Assembly: GCA_009733775.1 (NCBI GenBank)
Contig: WOGZ01000013.1
Span: 202,150 to 266,149, forward strand
Direction: 5' to 3'
Source of the DNA: Alectoria sarmentosa
Lineage: Eukaryota; Ascomycota; Lecanoromycetes; Lecanorales; Parmeliaceae
Length of the DNA stretch: 64,000 nucleotides
Part shown: in pieces, positions 36,084 through 45,983 of the stretch
How the letters are laid out: every line of letters begins with the position of its first letter
How positions within the stretch are numbered: position 1 is the first letter of the stretch
Notes under the pieces: generated by a model
Databases searched by the model: none
What the model was told of the DNA's origin: nothing
Seen by the model: the letters and a program-made list of their open reading frames with translations, nothing else
Program-made: the position numbers and the translations under genes

Positions 36084-37240
36084 ATGATTTGAGGGGGCAA
36101 GGATGCAATATTATGTGAACAGATGAATGTATACTAGGAAATTATTTGAATGTGTACTTATTCCGTTCATTAGTAAAGCGTAGGTATTATCAAGGAAATA
36201 AAACCTTACCTACTTTTAAACATGTGCTGGGATGGGGGCGCGGGCTTCCCAGTCAGTAGTGGAAAGCTTGGAAGATCTATCTCTATCTACGATTACAATA
36301 AATAGCACTTGTTCTTTTTAAGTACGCTCGGGGAGAGACCCGGGGGGCTATCCAAGCGCTTTTTGTCGGACGGGGCGCGTCCTCGTACTTAAGCTCGAAA
36401 TCATGGATACGTGATAGGAATATGTGATTGATAACATGAACCTTCAAGCTTGCTTCGATGACCCCTCCTCCGGCAAGAGCCTTCGGAGGGTAAAGAGAAG
36501 TTTTAAAGAAAGAAAGAAAGAGCTTGTCAGAAGAGCATTGATTGAGAGGGTTTTTTTTAAATAAAAACTACTTCTTGGGGCATGGAGTGAGTCTCCTCCA
36601 CCTTCATTCTTCATTCTTCCAACCTCTTTTTCTCTCGCAAGCCGTTTCTGCTCGTATCAATCAGAGCTATTTATTGGCAGTAGCTTTTTCCGGTCGATTG
36701 TATGTATGGTAGGTTGGTTTATTTAGGAGTTGTGGATTTAAGTTAGTTTTGTTTGGGGTTAGGGGTTGGAGGAGGAGGAGGAGGAGGAGGTGCCGTAGCT
36801 GGGCTGGCTTAGTGGAGATGTTTGGAAGCGTAGGGAGGAGCTGGCTTCGGGGTTTTGGGGTTGGGTTTCTGGTAGAGGGTAGGGTAGGGAAGGGAAGGGT
36901 AGGTTATTCAAGTATTATTAGAATTTGGCAATGGCGATGGCAAGAGAGTGAGGAGCGTTGACACTTAAGTGCGTTTCTTCCCCCCTCTTTTTCAAAATTT
37001 GCCGGTATTGGGTCCGTCATGAGAATGGAGGAGGAGCTGTAGTATAAAATTTCTAGGCAGGTGAATAATTGCTGTAGGTGTGTAGCAAGTTTTATGGATG
37101 GATTGCTGGAGCAGTAGGAGTTGAGTTACTATATTAAATGCAGGAAGGAGGAAGACGGTGCAAACGATTCGTGATCTTTTCAAAAAGTGTTAGTCGGCGC
37201 ACAATTCCCCCGTTGAGAGTGCCTTGATGCGCCATTCCGT
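36084..37240. other. Intergenic with simple repeats
   Basis: No gene. A GGA-type run lies at 36768-36790 and AAAG repeats near 36507-36524. Open frames here arise from these runs. Confidence 0.4.
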
Positions 37241-37257
37241 CGTGAACCTGATTTTGA

Positions 37258-38055
37258 CCCAAGGTTGACAAGGGGGAGGTTGAGATGTACCTGAGGATGG
37301 AAATGGCAGTGTTATACCCACGCGGAGACGCCCTCGTGGCTGAGAAAATTCGTCAGGTCAGTCTGTTTTACTCATACCCTTGGTGCATCACCCTCATTTT
37401 GATTATTGTTTAGTTCGAATCTCCTACAATGCTCAAGTTCTGGAAACAGCGCGATTCCCCAGCGACCTAACAGGCTCGAAATGACAATTCAAAGCACAAT
37501 GGTTACCGTTGGGGGGGAGCTCCTACCGCTGTCCAGCTTCAAGAGTATGACAAAGACGTTGTTATCCTTTTCAACGGAAAGATGTCTGTCACCGTGCCCC
37601 CTTCGCTGGTGTCGGAGATCAGATACTCCACATTCGCTACAGATGTTATGAAGGCCAATCCTGGTATCGAGAAGAACGATGTGGTCAGGGTGTGGATTGG
37701 GCTCGTTAAGAATTTGTAGCCGACCGCTCCCAATGAGGTAAAGACAGACAAGATCAACGAGGTATATATGCCGCTGTGTATGGGCTAATAGATACTGAAT
37801 GTCGGTTTTTTTACACAGGCATACATTATCCCAGCTCCCGCTGTTGACCCAGGCATTAGCAGCAGTAGCTCGTCACTGAAGCGCAGACAGCCCATTCTGA
37901 TCGACTCGGACTCGGAATCTGACTCGGAGCCCGTAGTTGTGGAGACCAGCAACGATCCCGTTGATCAGAATGCATGGAAAGATTACCGGGCTTCTCGATT
38001 GGCGAAAACAAAGATGATGACGAGCCAGGAATGTTCAAAGAAGAAGAGGAGTTGA
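37258..38055 (+). pseudogene. A/B-family copy (module A end, F-W, module B, tail), two stops
   Basis: Exon 1 (37258-37356) gives the end of module A: E-V-E-M-Y-L-R-M-E-M-A-V-L-Y-P-R-G-D-A-L, matching D-I-A-L-Y-W-A-I-Q-V-R-R-E-Y-P-D-G-H-P-L, with R-Q at the phase-0 intron. Exon 2 (37414-37761) opens E-S-P-T-M-L-K-F-W-K-Q-R and carries module B: E-I-R-Y-S-T-F-A-T-D-V-M-K-A-N-P-G and V-V-R-V-W-I-G-L-V-K-N-L. TAA (37468-37470) and TAG (37717-37719) interrupt an otherwise open, phase-0 to phase-0 exon. Exon 3 (37819-38055) is clean: L-K-R-R-Q-P-I-L-I-D-S-D-S-E-S-D-S-E-P, a textbook-like SUMO-interaction motif, then S-K-K-K-R-S. The 5' half of module A is not found. The copy is recently dead or needs read-through. 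Confidence 0.75.
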
Positions 38056-38682
38056 ACGACGGAAAGGCGGAGGAGAACGAAAGGTTGAATCGCATATTGT
38101 ATTCCAGAGATTAATGTTAGAGCCTTAGAAAAAGTACTTTGTTTGTTAGCCGTACGAAAGGTTCAAAAAGAAATCTGCTGTGGACTAGATCCGTCTACCT
38201 GCCGTGACCAAGCGAGCAGCTTTGGAAATGCAGGGGAAAATAAGTGTCACATCAAATCAGGGTTTTTTCAATCCAAGGTAGGAGTCATGTATCATTTCTG
38301 ACCATGTTAAAACCCGTTTTTGACCTTGTAGGTTGATCACCTTCATGTCAACTCGGGTTAGCGTGGGTTTTAAGGGTGAAGCGTTGATTATTTGTTAATT
38401 TGTTAGTAGAATTTTCCGTTGAGCTAGAAAGAAAACTTACCTTTCAGAATATGGTGTTAAATGCAAATATAATGCAGGTGAATCTGGAATAAGTACGTGC
38501 CGAGGCTCTGGCTACGAAAATCTTTTCAACACAACGGAGACTCACCACATCTGGATACGAACGGCTTACTACCTTTTGCCGCTTCCATACCATCTCTTGA
38601 CTCTCACAAAATCAAGACGTCCGCTGCCTTTCAAATCCCCATACGCTCTCAACAACGTCTGGAGCTCCTCAATATAGATAAA

Positions 38683-38975
38683 ATGGCTTCATTCCCTCCT
38701 ACCAGCGACGACCCCCAGGGCACTGCCGACTCTCCCCGGATTCGCACTCCACTTTTAATTACCCCCCGCCCTGGCCCCCTTTGAGACAAGTATCCAACAT
38801 CTTCTGAGCGCGCAACACGGGTCTCCACTACTACACGAAGTACATGCTGTGGAATTGCGATAGCCCAAGCATGCACAATGGTCGAAAAACACCACACTGT
38901 GTGTTGGTACACGCAGATTAATCCAGAGTACCGTAATGACGTTAACGGGCCCAGGGAGCTTGGCTATGTAGGTTT
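38683..38975 (+). pseudogene. A/B-family relic: leader and frameshifted module A
   Basis: ATG 38683 starts an S/P/T-rich leader (M-A-S-F-P-P-T-S-D-D) like those of other members; it stops at 38784. Module A then appears in pieces: H-Y-Y-T-K-Y-M in one frame, and C-W-Y-T-Q-I-N-P-E-Y-R-N-D-V in another, the latter echoing Y-W-A-I-Q-V-R-R-E-Y-P-D-G. At least one stop and one frameshift separate them. No second exon found. Confidence 0.45.
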
Positions 38976-39317
38976 GGCTCTAACATTCTCAACGCACATA
39001 CAGGAGCTGGAAAATTTGACTGACGCTATATAGAACAGTCGTGAGGAAACTGCGTAACTCTGGTCCGATGACAAGAGTTCGTATCTCACTTTGAACCGCC
39101 AGTATCGGGAGCGGCGAAGGGAGGGCCACTTACGGAGAAATCCTTAAACCTTATCAACAATAAGCAGCGTTCAGGAACTAACGATTGATTTGGTTCGTAG
39201 ATGCCAGGTCTGTTTTAGATGTGAATAAGCACTGGTGGGAAAGCGAAATATCGATGACGAGTGCAGAAGTATGCAGCCTTCAGCACTTCGAGTCATTTAT
39301 CAGAGTCCTTTCAAAGC

Positions 39318-39635
39318 TCACGGCAAAAGTATGGCCAAATTCCCTACGCCAGGCTGCGGTGCTACTATAGCCAGCATGACCCATTTCATCTTGCGCAGGA
39401 AATGCTGCTTTTTGGTTTCGCCATGAGCGGGCATGTTGAGATGGATGGCTGTCCAGACGCAGAGCACGATTGTGAAGGCGCAGCTGTAGAGCAGGCTCCA
39501 TGTGCCCCTGCCTTTGGGATCTGGCATCCAAGGGAGTACTATGGTGTCACGCAAGGCAGTTAGATCTTGTGTGGGGGCCGCGTGGGCGGGTTGAAACAGC
39601 GTGCAGGTTTTGAGGACGAGAAGGAACGTCGTCAT
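39318..39635 (-). pseudogene. Fragment of a fungal multi-pass membrane protein (W-M-P-D-P family)
   Basis: From ATG 39635 a hydrophobic leader is followed by L-P-W-M-P-D-P-K-G-R-G-T-W-S-L-L-Y-S-C-A and then C-V-W-T-A-I-H-L-N-M-P, and L-R-K-M-K-W-V-M-L-A-I-V-A-P. This opening is shared by a common uncharacterised family of fungal integral membrane proteins that are usually over 400 residues. Here the sequence diverges right after the V-A-P motif and stops, so only the first 100 or so residues survive. It lies among A/B relics. Confidence 0.6.
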
Positions 39636-40219
39636 ATGGAACAGACACAGGTTGTCAGCCGTCTTTCGAGGATACCATTGGGAATGATGTTCGCACTTAA
39701 AACATCTCCAAGGTGAAAAAAAAGACAGTACAATGGCAGGAGAAGGAACTGTCTGAGCGAACTTGCTTGGGAGTGAGGCTGAGTGAGTAATCATACAAAA
39801 TATTTTTGAGCAGACGCTTGACAGCCTCGGCTTGTGATTTTAAGGGCGGCGTGAGGCACTAACCTCCGATTAGGCATGTCCACCCTTAGAAACTACAACC
39901 AAAGCTGGATCCAAGTGCCCACATCATCAAAAAAGAGACATGAAGAACGTCTTGTTTCTCGAACTTTGGCGGTGTAGGGTTTCGTCGGCGAAGTATGGAG
40001 AGGACGCTTTCAATATCTTTCCGTGTAGGAAAGGTGGGCGTGATGGAGAGACTGGTGAAAGGAATCAGCGGATGAATCCATCGTCCAAATTACCACCCCG
40101 GGTTAGGATCCCATATACAGACTTACGGAGAGGTAGCAATGTACAAATTTGTGGAACAAAGATTTCGACCAAGAGAGGGGCCCCTCTAGCTCGCTAATTT
40201 CTGCGGTTGGCTTGTGTAC

Positions 40220-40449
40220 GAATCTCCTTTGCTGAAAAAGATATTCGCTTCCCACAAGAGAAGAGCGGTTCACCTCTGGCAGCGAAAACATCCCGAGTCG
40301 TGAATCACGTTCGGGAGTACTGCCGAGTCGACGAGACAAAACTACTTGAGTGTTGGGCTTCTATCTTAACATCGAGCTTCATCATTAGCATGAGTATTGA
40401 TAGCATAATACCTTCCGCCACCGCTCCCTCTCTGTTTTTTGTAACTTGA
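40220..40449 (+). pseudogene. A/B-family relic: F-W exon start and module B, frameshifted
   Basis: One frame reads E-S-P-L-L-K-K-I-F-A-S-H-K, aligning with the exon 2 opening E-S-P-A-Y-H-G-Y-W-S-K of the 44842-45983 gene (Trp replaced). A second frame gives V-V-N-H-V-R-E-Y-C and K-L-L-E-C-W-A-S-I-L-T-S-S-F, resembling the L-W-x-A-I core of module B. A frameshift lies between them. Possible module A scraps are upstream (about 40090-40190). Confidence 0.45.
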
Positions 40450-41112
40450 GGCTTAACGCGCTGGGTCGCCGCAATGCCCAAATGACAAAGCAGCTGGGTG
40501 AGACACCTTGTCAGTGACGCGAGATTCATGAAATGACATGCTACTAGCTCATAACATTGAAATGTACGAGGTGTGACTAAATCTCCTGAATAGATTAGTC
40601 GGCCAAAATATCATTTTCGCGCTTTAGTATTTGGGGAAATCGAAGATCTCGGTACTCGGATTTATAGAATTTGAAGTTTGAAATTTGAAATTTGGAGTTT
40701 GACGTTTGATGATTGAAGTCGGGAAGTTGGGGAGAGCAGATCCCCCGACGCAGTAGCACCTGCAACACCGATTAGCAAGGTCACTCCTTGGGAATCGAGA
40801 CTGTGGGTGAATATTGAGAACGACGCTAGTACGCCAGCCTTCCATTTTTGGTAGCTTTGGAGCGTGAAGCGAGGATTCGGAAACCGAAATGTAAGGAGTG
40901 TATATATGGATTGTAAAGGCATTACTAGACTCGCGATCTGATCTTATATGGGATAATGAACATACAGAAAATTGGACAGTAGCAGTTCTCTGCACTCGAA
41001 GGTATTGATTCTCGCAACGATCCAATTGCTGGCGCCTTGAGGTACGTCAGCCGCTTCTATATACTTTGGTTTTCGACCTAACTTCCGTGCGGGTGTCAAT
41101 CATCGAAATTGG

Positions 41113-41320
41113 CACGTTTACGGTCGTAAAGTTGGGTGTGACCGTTGTTTATGCCATCAACGTTAAGTTCCGAGCGGTCGTAAAATCTGGGTCTTGACAT
41201 CGTTACGATCGTGAATATAATGCTAAGCCTTTTGAGGCTTTTCAACGCCGTCAACGTGGAAATTCGAGCGACTTGTATCATTGATCTAGACATTTTCGCG
41301 GTCGTAAATGAGTTTCTAAC
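41113..41320. repeat. Hairpin-rich repeat related to the 10-kb palindrome array
   Basis: Contains TAATGCTAAGCC..GAGGCTTTT followed by CGTCAACGTGG and ATTCGAG, matching TAACGCTAAGCC..GAGGTTTTT / CGTCAACATTGG / ATTCCGACG at 10.1 kb in the same order and spacing. Several CGGTCGTAAA half-sites (41121, 41175, 41300 areas) replace the GCGGTCGC palindromes; TTTACGGTCGTAAA near 41117 is itself nearly palindromic. Confidence 0.55.
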
Positions 41321-41466
41321 CGCTGTCGGAGTCAAAATAGATGCCATTGTCCCTAGTCCTATGCAAGATTTCGGACAAGTATGCGAAAAGCTCATTCGCT
41401 CTCGACGACGTATCGCAGCGCCCCTTTTTCAGCCAGATCTATCAACCAGGCCTACCGCCTCTTCGG

Positions 41467-42370
41467 TCATCCCTGATAGAATTGAACGTCCATGGATCCA
41501 TATATCGATTGCTCATCAACATTGGAGATCTCAAGGCCATCCACTCCGTCCTCGAAGTGGTCGCTATCGGAGTATAGAGCAGAGACTTCGGGGTCGGTCA
41601 CAGCATCTGTCAAGCGTTCAGTAGGGGTAGGATGAAGGAGCCGTGAATAGTACTGACCAACTTGCTCTGTTGCCTCACAGCTTTTTTTATTTGTAGCTTT
41701 GTTCTTTCTGCATCTACGGCGGCGCTTCTTCTTCTTATCCTTCTGCTTCTTGCTTCCAGAGCTCGCCTACATATCGCATGTCAACATGTTCTTAACAGTA
41801 TCCTGCATGAAAGATACATACTGTCTGTGGCGTGTCAGGTTCCTGACGCTCCTTGACTGAGTATCCAGCAACAAGACTCAGAGCATCCGAAGCTTCTTGC
41901 TCGTTCAGAGCAACATCTATATCTGACTGAGAACTCAAAGTCCGTTCTCCCCTAGTCCCTTTCTTCACTAGCTCTTTCTTGAACGCTTGTCCGTTTCTGG
42001 TCGCATCCAGGTTGGCCAGATGCTCTTCGAATAGTGGCGATTTCACCTACATCTTTTGGTTGGGTCGCGCCTTCTGCGTACTCCCGGTACTTGGGGGACG
42101 GGTTACTTGGCCTAGCAGAAATTCTTGCCGTGGATCGCCGTGCTTGGAAGCCCCTCGAACTCCAAAGGACCAGTAAAATTCGACATCAGAGCGGCTGACG
42201 ACCGTTCCATGTAGCCTGTTCAGGGTCACGAAATCATTTGCGAAATTCACAATGCTGACACTATTCGACTCGAAATATTCCGGGGTGTAAATGAGTACCA
42301 CGATGTTGTCGTCGAGCAAACCCGGAATCCTTACGCGTTTGTGGGGATTGGCCGATGATATTGGGGACAT
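41467..42370 (-). CDS. A/B-family protein, short form without module B
   Basis: Intact, unknown function. Exons 42370-42107, 42046-41822, 41766-41658 and 41606-41467 (245 aa; the first two introns phase 0, the third phase 1). Module A, about 20-88: N-I-V-V-L-I-Y-T-P-E-Y-F-E, then D-V-E-F-Y-W-S-F-G-V and E-F-L-L-G-Q at the intron. Exon 2 opens K-S-P-L-F-E-E-H-L-A, keeping the Pro of the family motif but not F-W, and has no module B. Exon 3 is extremely basic (K-K-Q-K-D-K-K-K-K-R-R-R-R), a strong nuclear or nucleolar localisation signal. Exon 4 is acidic with S-D-S-D-H-F-E-D. The third donor is GTCAGT. The gene is head-to-head with the 42711 copy, 340 bp apart. Confidence 0.75.
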
Positions 42371-42710
42371 ATTGGAGAGCGCGAGCTCTAAGAGCCACCG
42401 TATGCTATGGCTGCGGGGACTTCAGGGACAGTGGTAAGGTAGGATAGACGATGTTGGTGTTGGAGGCGAATTGTTGATGAATTAACAATTCTTGGCGGCG
42501 ATCTAAATCTAGATTAATACCTATTTTTCCAATGTGTTGACCTTCCAAAAAGATGCAACGCGTCCACCGCATCCTGATCAAACAGTTTGCAATATTTCCT
42601 TCCGTCACGGCGTGATCGATAAAACATAATCCCCCCCTTCAAACCCATCTTCAGGCTTTCGCATACCCTTCTGGATACCCATCCTCGTACGATACGGCTA
42701 TCTCAATCTC
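42371..42710. promoter_or_regulatory. Shared divergent promoter region of two A/B genes
   Basis: The 340 bp between the starts of the minus-strand 41467-42370 gene and the plus-strand 42711 copy. It includes an inverted repeat at 42468-42491 (GAATTGTT and AACAATTC around an 8-base loop). No clear TATA box. Divergent promoter use is inferred from gene layout alone. Confidence 0.4.
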
Positions 42711-43909
42711 TTGAACGGACACACCAACCGACGCAACATGGCGAAAGATCCTCATCAAATCCGCTGCAGGATCCGACCAATTATATGGACAAGGGCACAA
42801 TTCGAGCAGCGACATGGAGATATTACGATCTACGCAAAGCAGCTGATAGAAAAAAATTCCGCCAAAAGCATCGACGTTGACAAAGAAGACGTCGTCCATA
42901 TTTGGTGGTGGCTGATCGATGATGTATTTCCCAAGGGTGACCCTGATCGCGAACAGTGCATGTCGCAGGTGAGTTGTGTCTCGCAGCTTCACTCGTGCTG
43001 AATATGGAGCTGACTGGCGGTCCTGTCATAGAGGAACTGCCCTAATTTCCATTAATTTTGGGTCGAGCGCGACGGGCAGAACAGGTATCATGAGCAGCAA
43101 GACGACGAAGGCTTTCATCGCGCTCACCGTCCAACAACTCGTGCAGAGAGAAGAACTCATCCAGGAGTGGTTGTACTGGCGAAAGACGGTCTAGAGACGT
43201 TGGTACCTGGTATCGAATTTGCCGCATTGGAGGACATCGAATACTCAACCTTTGTGCGGGGAGTCCTAGAGGCCAACCCGGAAAGAATCATTACGCTCCG
43301 CGAAATGCAACTTTTGTGGAATGCAATGGTCCACAATATTTTCAGATTCGAGTGCCGTTGTGTCAAAGAACCCAAAGTCAACGAATTGCTCGTTCCGAAT
43401 CTCGATGGCCATATTACTCTTACTGATAGTGGACAGAGTATGGTAGTCAACGGCTTTGGCCAAGCAAAGTATGATCAGCTTGTCTTGGACGTCAGAAGTG
43501 GCGTACCTCCCACACGGCCTACAACATCAATGACGCTGCCTATCCGTGAATCCAAACGTCCGCGCGAGATAAGGACCGAGGATAGCAGGTCAGAGATTGA
43601 AGATGATTGTTTTGTTGGGGCGCCAGAGGTTCTCACAAATCCTGAAAACCGTCGATGAGGGATTACTGATTCGAGCCAACAGGACGACTCACAAATTGGG
43701 CATAGACCGAAGAAGAGACCACACGTTGAAAATAGCTCCAATACGCGTCTGGTGCTCGATTCAGAAGAGGGTAACACTCCCAGTGGGGACTTCAGGCACG
43801 ATGATTGTCAAGATTTAGGTACGTGATATGGAGGACGCTTGATTACTACTCCTCAAAACTTCCATGTAAACTTGGTGATGTAGCCGACACGCCCAAAAGT
43901 CGCAGCTGA
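42711..43909 (+). pseudogene. A/B-family copy, complete plan but two in-frame stops
   Basis: Exon 1 (42711-42968) is a good module A: P-I-I-W-T-R-A-Q-F-E-Q-R, D-V-V-H-I-W-W-W-L-I, and phase-0 donor GTGAGT. With the family acceptor at 43031, exon 2 opens N-C-P-N-F-H-[TAA]-F-W-V-E-R, the TAA (43053-43055) sitting inside the conserved motif. The frame continues through module B: I-E-Y-S-T-F-V-R-G-V-L-E-A-N-P and L-L-W-N-A-M-V-H-N-I-F, to K-R-P-R-E-I-R and TGA 43656-43658. Beyond it, the same frame reads on (P-K-K-R-P-H-V-E, L-D-S-E-E-G-N) to a donor at 43819 and a last exon ending in TGA at 43909. Using an alternative acceptor at 43067 would skip the first stop and leave an open 43068-43658 exon, so a shortened protein is possible. 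Confidence 0.7.
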
Positions 43910-44841
43910 AAAGTGGCCGAGAACCCAAATTCTGACAAGGATAATACCGAAGAGTTGGTAGAAGCCTGGAGTCTTTGAGGTTCTTCAGCAGAGTGTCAAA
44001 AGAGAGGGGACATGCGAACGGATACGTTAAGGATCTTCTGGGTATCTAGTGGCACTGTGGACGGAGTGGAGGCTGGATGATGCGGTTTTTGATGTAGGAG
44101 TGGTGATTATGAGTTGTCAGAGTGCCTGTGGACATGTAACCCACGGGTGATTTTGCCGATGATGAGCAAGAGACATGTCCAGCTTTTAATTCAAAAAAAT
44201 GGTTTCGCTTAATTTTCATGTTGAAATCCGAATACCTCCTAATTCTGTAGAAATGATCTATCGATGCTATGGTGCAGAGGATTATCATACAAAAATCATG
44301 CCTTGTCCATAAACCAATTCTATCCACATTAGCTGAATTGAAGTGCGCGTCATCTGATTTCCGAATATCTCCACAGTGCCAAGGAGAAGTAGAGGAGCGA
44401 TATAACACTATCACAGGAGGCGAGCGGCATAATCAAGAGCAACTTGAACAAAGACCAAGAACAACCAAAAAAAAAGAGGAGGAGTAGGGCGTCCAACAAC
44501 TAGCAAACCTCCGACAGAGGTGACACTAATGAATTCACAGCCGCAGGGGAATTTGGCCTTTGTCTGTGAACCCGCTAACATCGAACCCAAGCTAAATTTT
44601 GGGCTAGCGTGGTTTATCTGAAATCTATTAGCAGGATGAAAACTGTACCAGAGGGGCTTACCGATACATATGGCAGCTCCTAACTTTAATTATAATGCAA
44701 CCGAATTAGTTCAAATATTGATTAGATAAGAAAATTGATCAGATAATCGCCGGCTGCGGCGACAAGTAGCCTTGCTGCCAGTCCACGCTCACAACACTGA
44801 ACAGGACCTCCTCAACCCTTCTACATACACCGCGTACCATC
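43910..44841. other. Intergenic between A/B copies
   Basis: No gene. The interval upstream of 44842 contains AT-rich sequence and a CT-rich stretch just before the start codon; nothing else recognised. Confidence 0.4.
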
Positions 44842-45983
44842 ATGGGGAGAAAGCGAAGAAACCCAGAGGAAGCTACCGAGCTCGGTATCATCCCAATACA
44901 TTACTCAAAGCGTGATTTTGAAGAGCGCAACAAATCTATCATAGATTTCACCGAGGCCCTCATGGCTCGCAATCGAAATTTGAACGGACGCGAGCTATTC
45001 AAGAACGAAGTAACGTCACAGTATACGCTCACGATTCTGCAAGAGTACGCGACAGTGGACCCCAGAAGCTTTGAGCTTCTTGGCCAAGTACGTTCTCATC
45101 CCACGTGCACATTCAGTATTGCAGGTGATTAACGCGCGATTCACAGGTGGAGAGCCCAGCCTACCATGGTTATTGGTCAAAGCTCGCAAACAATGCAAAA
45201 TTCCCAGAAAGGCAAGAAAAGGTTGACAGGTATACTTTTCGGAAGTCAACACGCAAGCTACCTCCAGCGCTGATCAAGCAATATCCTTACCGCGTCGTCC
45301 TGGAGAGCAAGGCCCTGGGCATCGTCATCGTACAGGATATTTCCCTTCACGGAATGCACCAGATCTCTTTCAAGGAGATCGTGAGTTCGGTCCTGAAGGC
45401 GAATATGGAGATCGACTCGCTGCACCTTTATGTGCGTCAGCTTTGGGTCGCGATTATTTGCAAGGTGTACTACTTCGAGGACTTTGCGAATCAACAACGC
45501 AAGCTCGAAGAGGTATGTTGTCGTTGTCGAACAAGCACTTACTCCATGCCAAGGGCTGACTTCTGGTGATACCTGCAGATGGATGCCTTGAATATGGAAG
45601 TCAATGATCTGTTGGAGGGCTACCGCCTATCTCACCAGAACTTCCAGTCAAATAGCGCCCTCGGTTTCTCGTCAAGCCTCGAGTCCCAACCACAATCCCA
45701 AAGCAAGGCATCTACGGACAAGGTCAGTACTACGAAGGGCAAGAAGAGGCCAGCGGAGGAAGCGCTGAAGCAGAAGCAGAAGGGCGAGAAAGATGAGGGC
45801 AAAGAGGAGGTCAGCGATGCAGGTGAATTTCCGTCTGATAAACGGCAGAAGCAGACGAAGACAGAAGGGAGTCAATGGCAAGGCTTTGCTGAAGAGCTAG
45901 ATCTGGCAGGCGCCACCTCCACCGCAGCCCCGGTCTTCTTTCAATTCACAGACACAGCCTTGCCGCTCAGATTTAAAAGCTGA
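44842..45983 (+). CDS. A/B-family protein, full-length intact copy
   Basis: Exons 44842-45087, 45147-45512 and 45579-45983, all phase 0 (338 aa; introns 59 and 66 bp). It begins M-G-R-K-R-R. Module A, about 14-82: L-G-I-I-P-I-H-Y-S-K-R-D-F-E-E-R, I-I-D-F-T-E-A-L, and F-E-L-L-G-Q at the intron; the Y-W near the end of the module is replaced by Y-T. Exon 2 opens E-S-P-A-Y-H-G-Y-W-S-K, then a basic linker, then module B at about 140-204: I-V-I-V-Q-D-I-S-L-H-G, I-S-F-K-E-I-V-S-S-V-L-K-A-N and V-R-Q-L-W-V-A-I-I-C-K-V-Y. The tail is Gln/Ser-rich, then K-K-R-P-A-E-E-A and D-K-R-Q-K-Q, a bipartite-like basic signal. Nuclear localisation inferred; function unknown. Confidence 0.8.

Noticed and set aside
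42968..43031. Frame read-through of the 42711 exon into the intron
   Set aside because: It ends within a few codons and ignores the family's phase-0 splice site.
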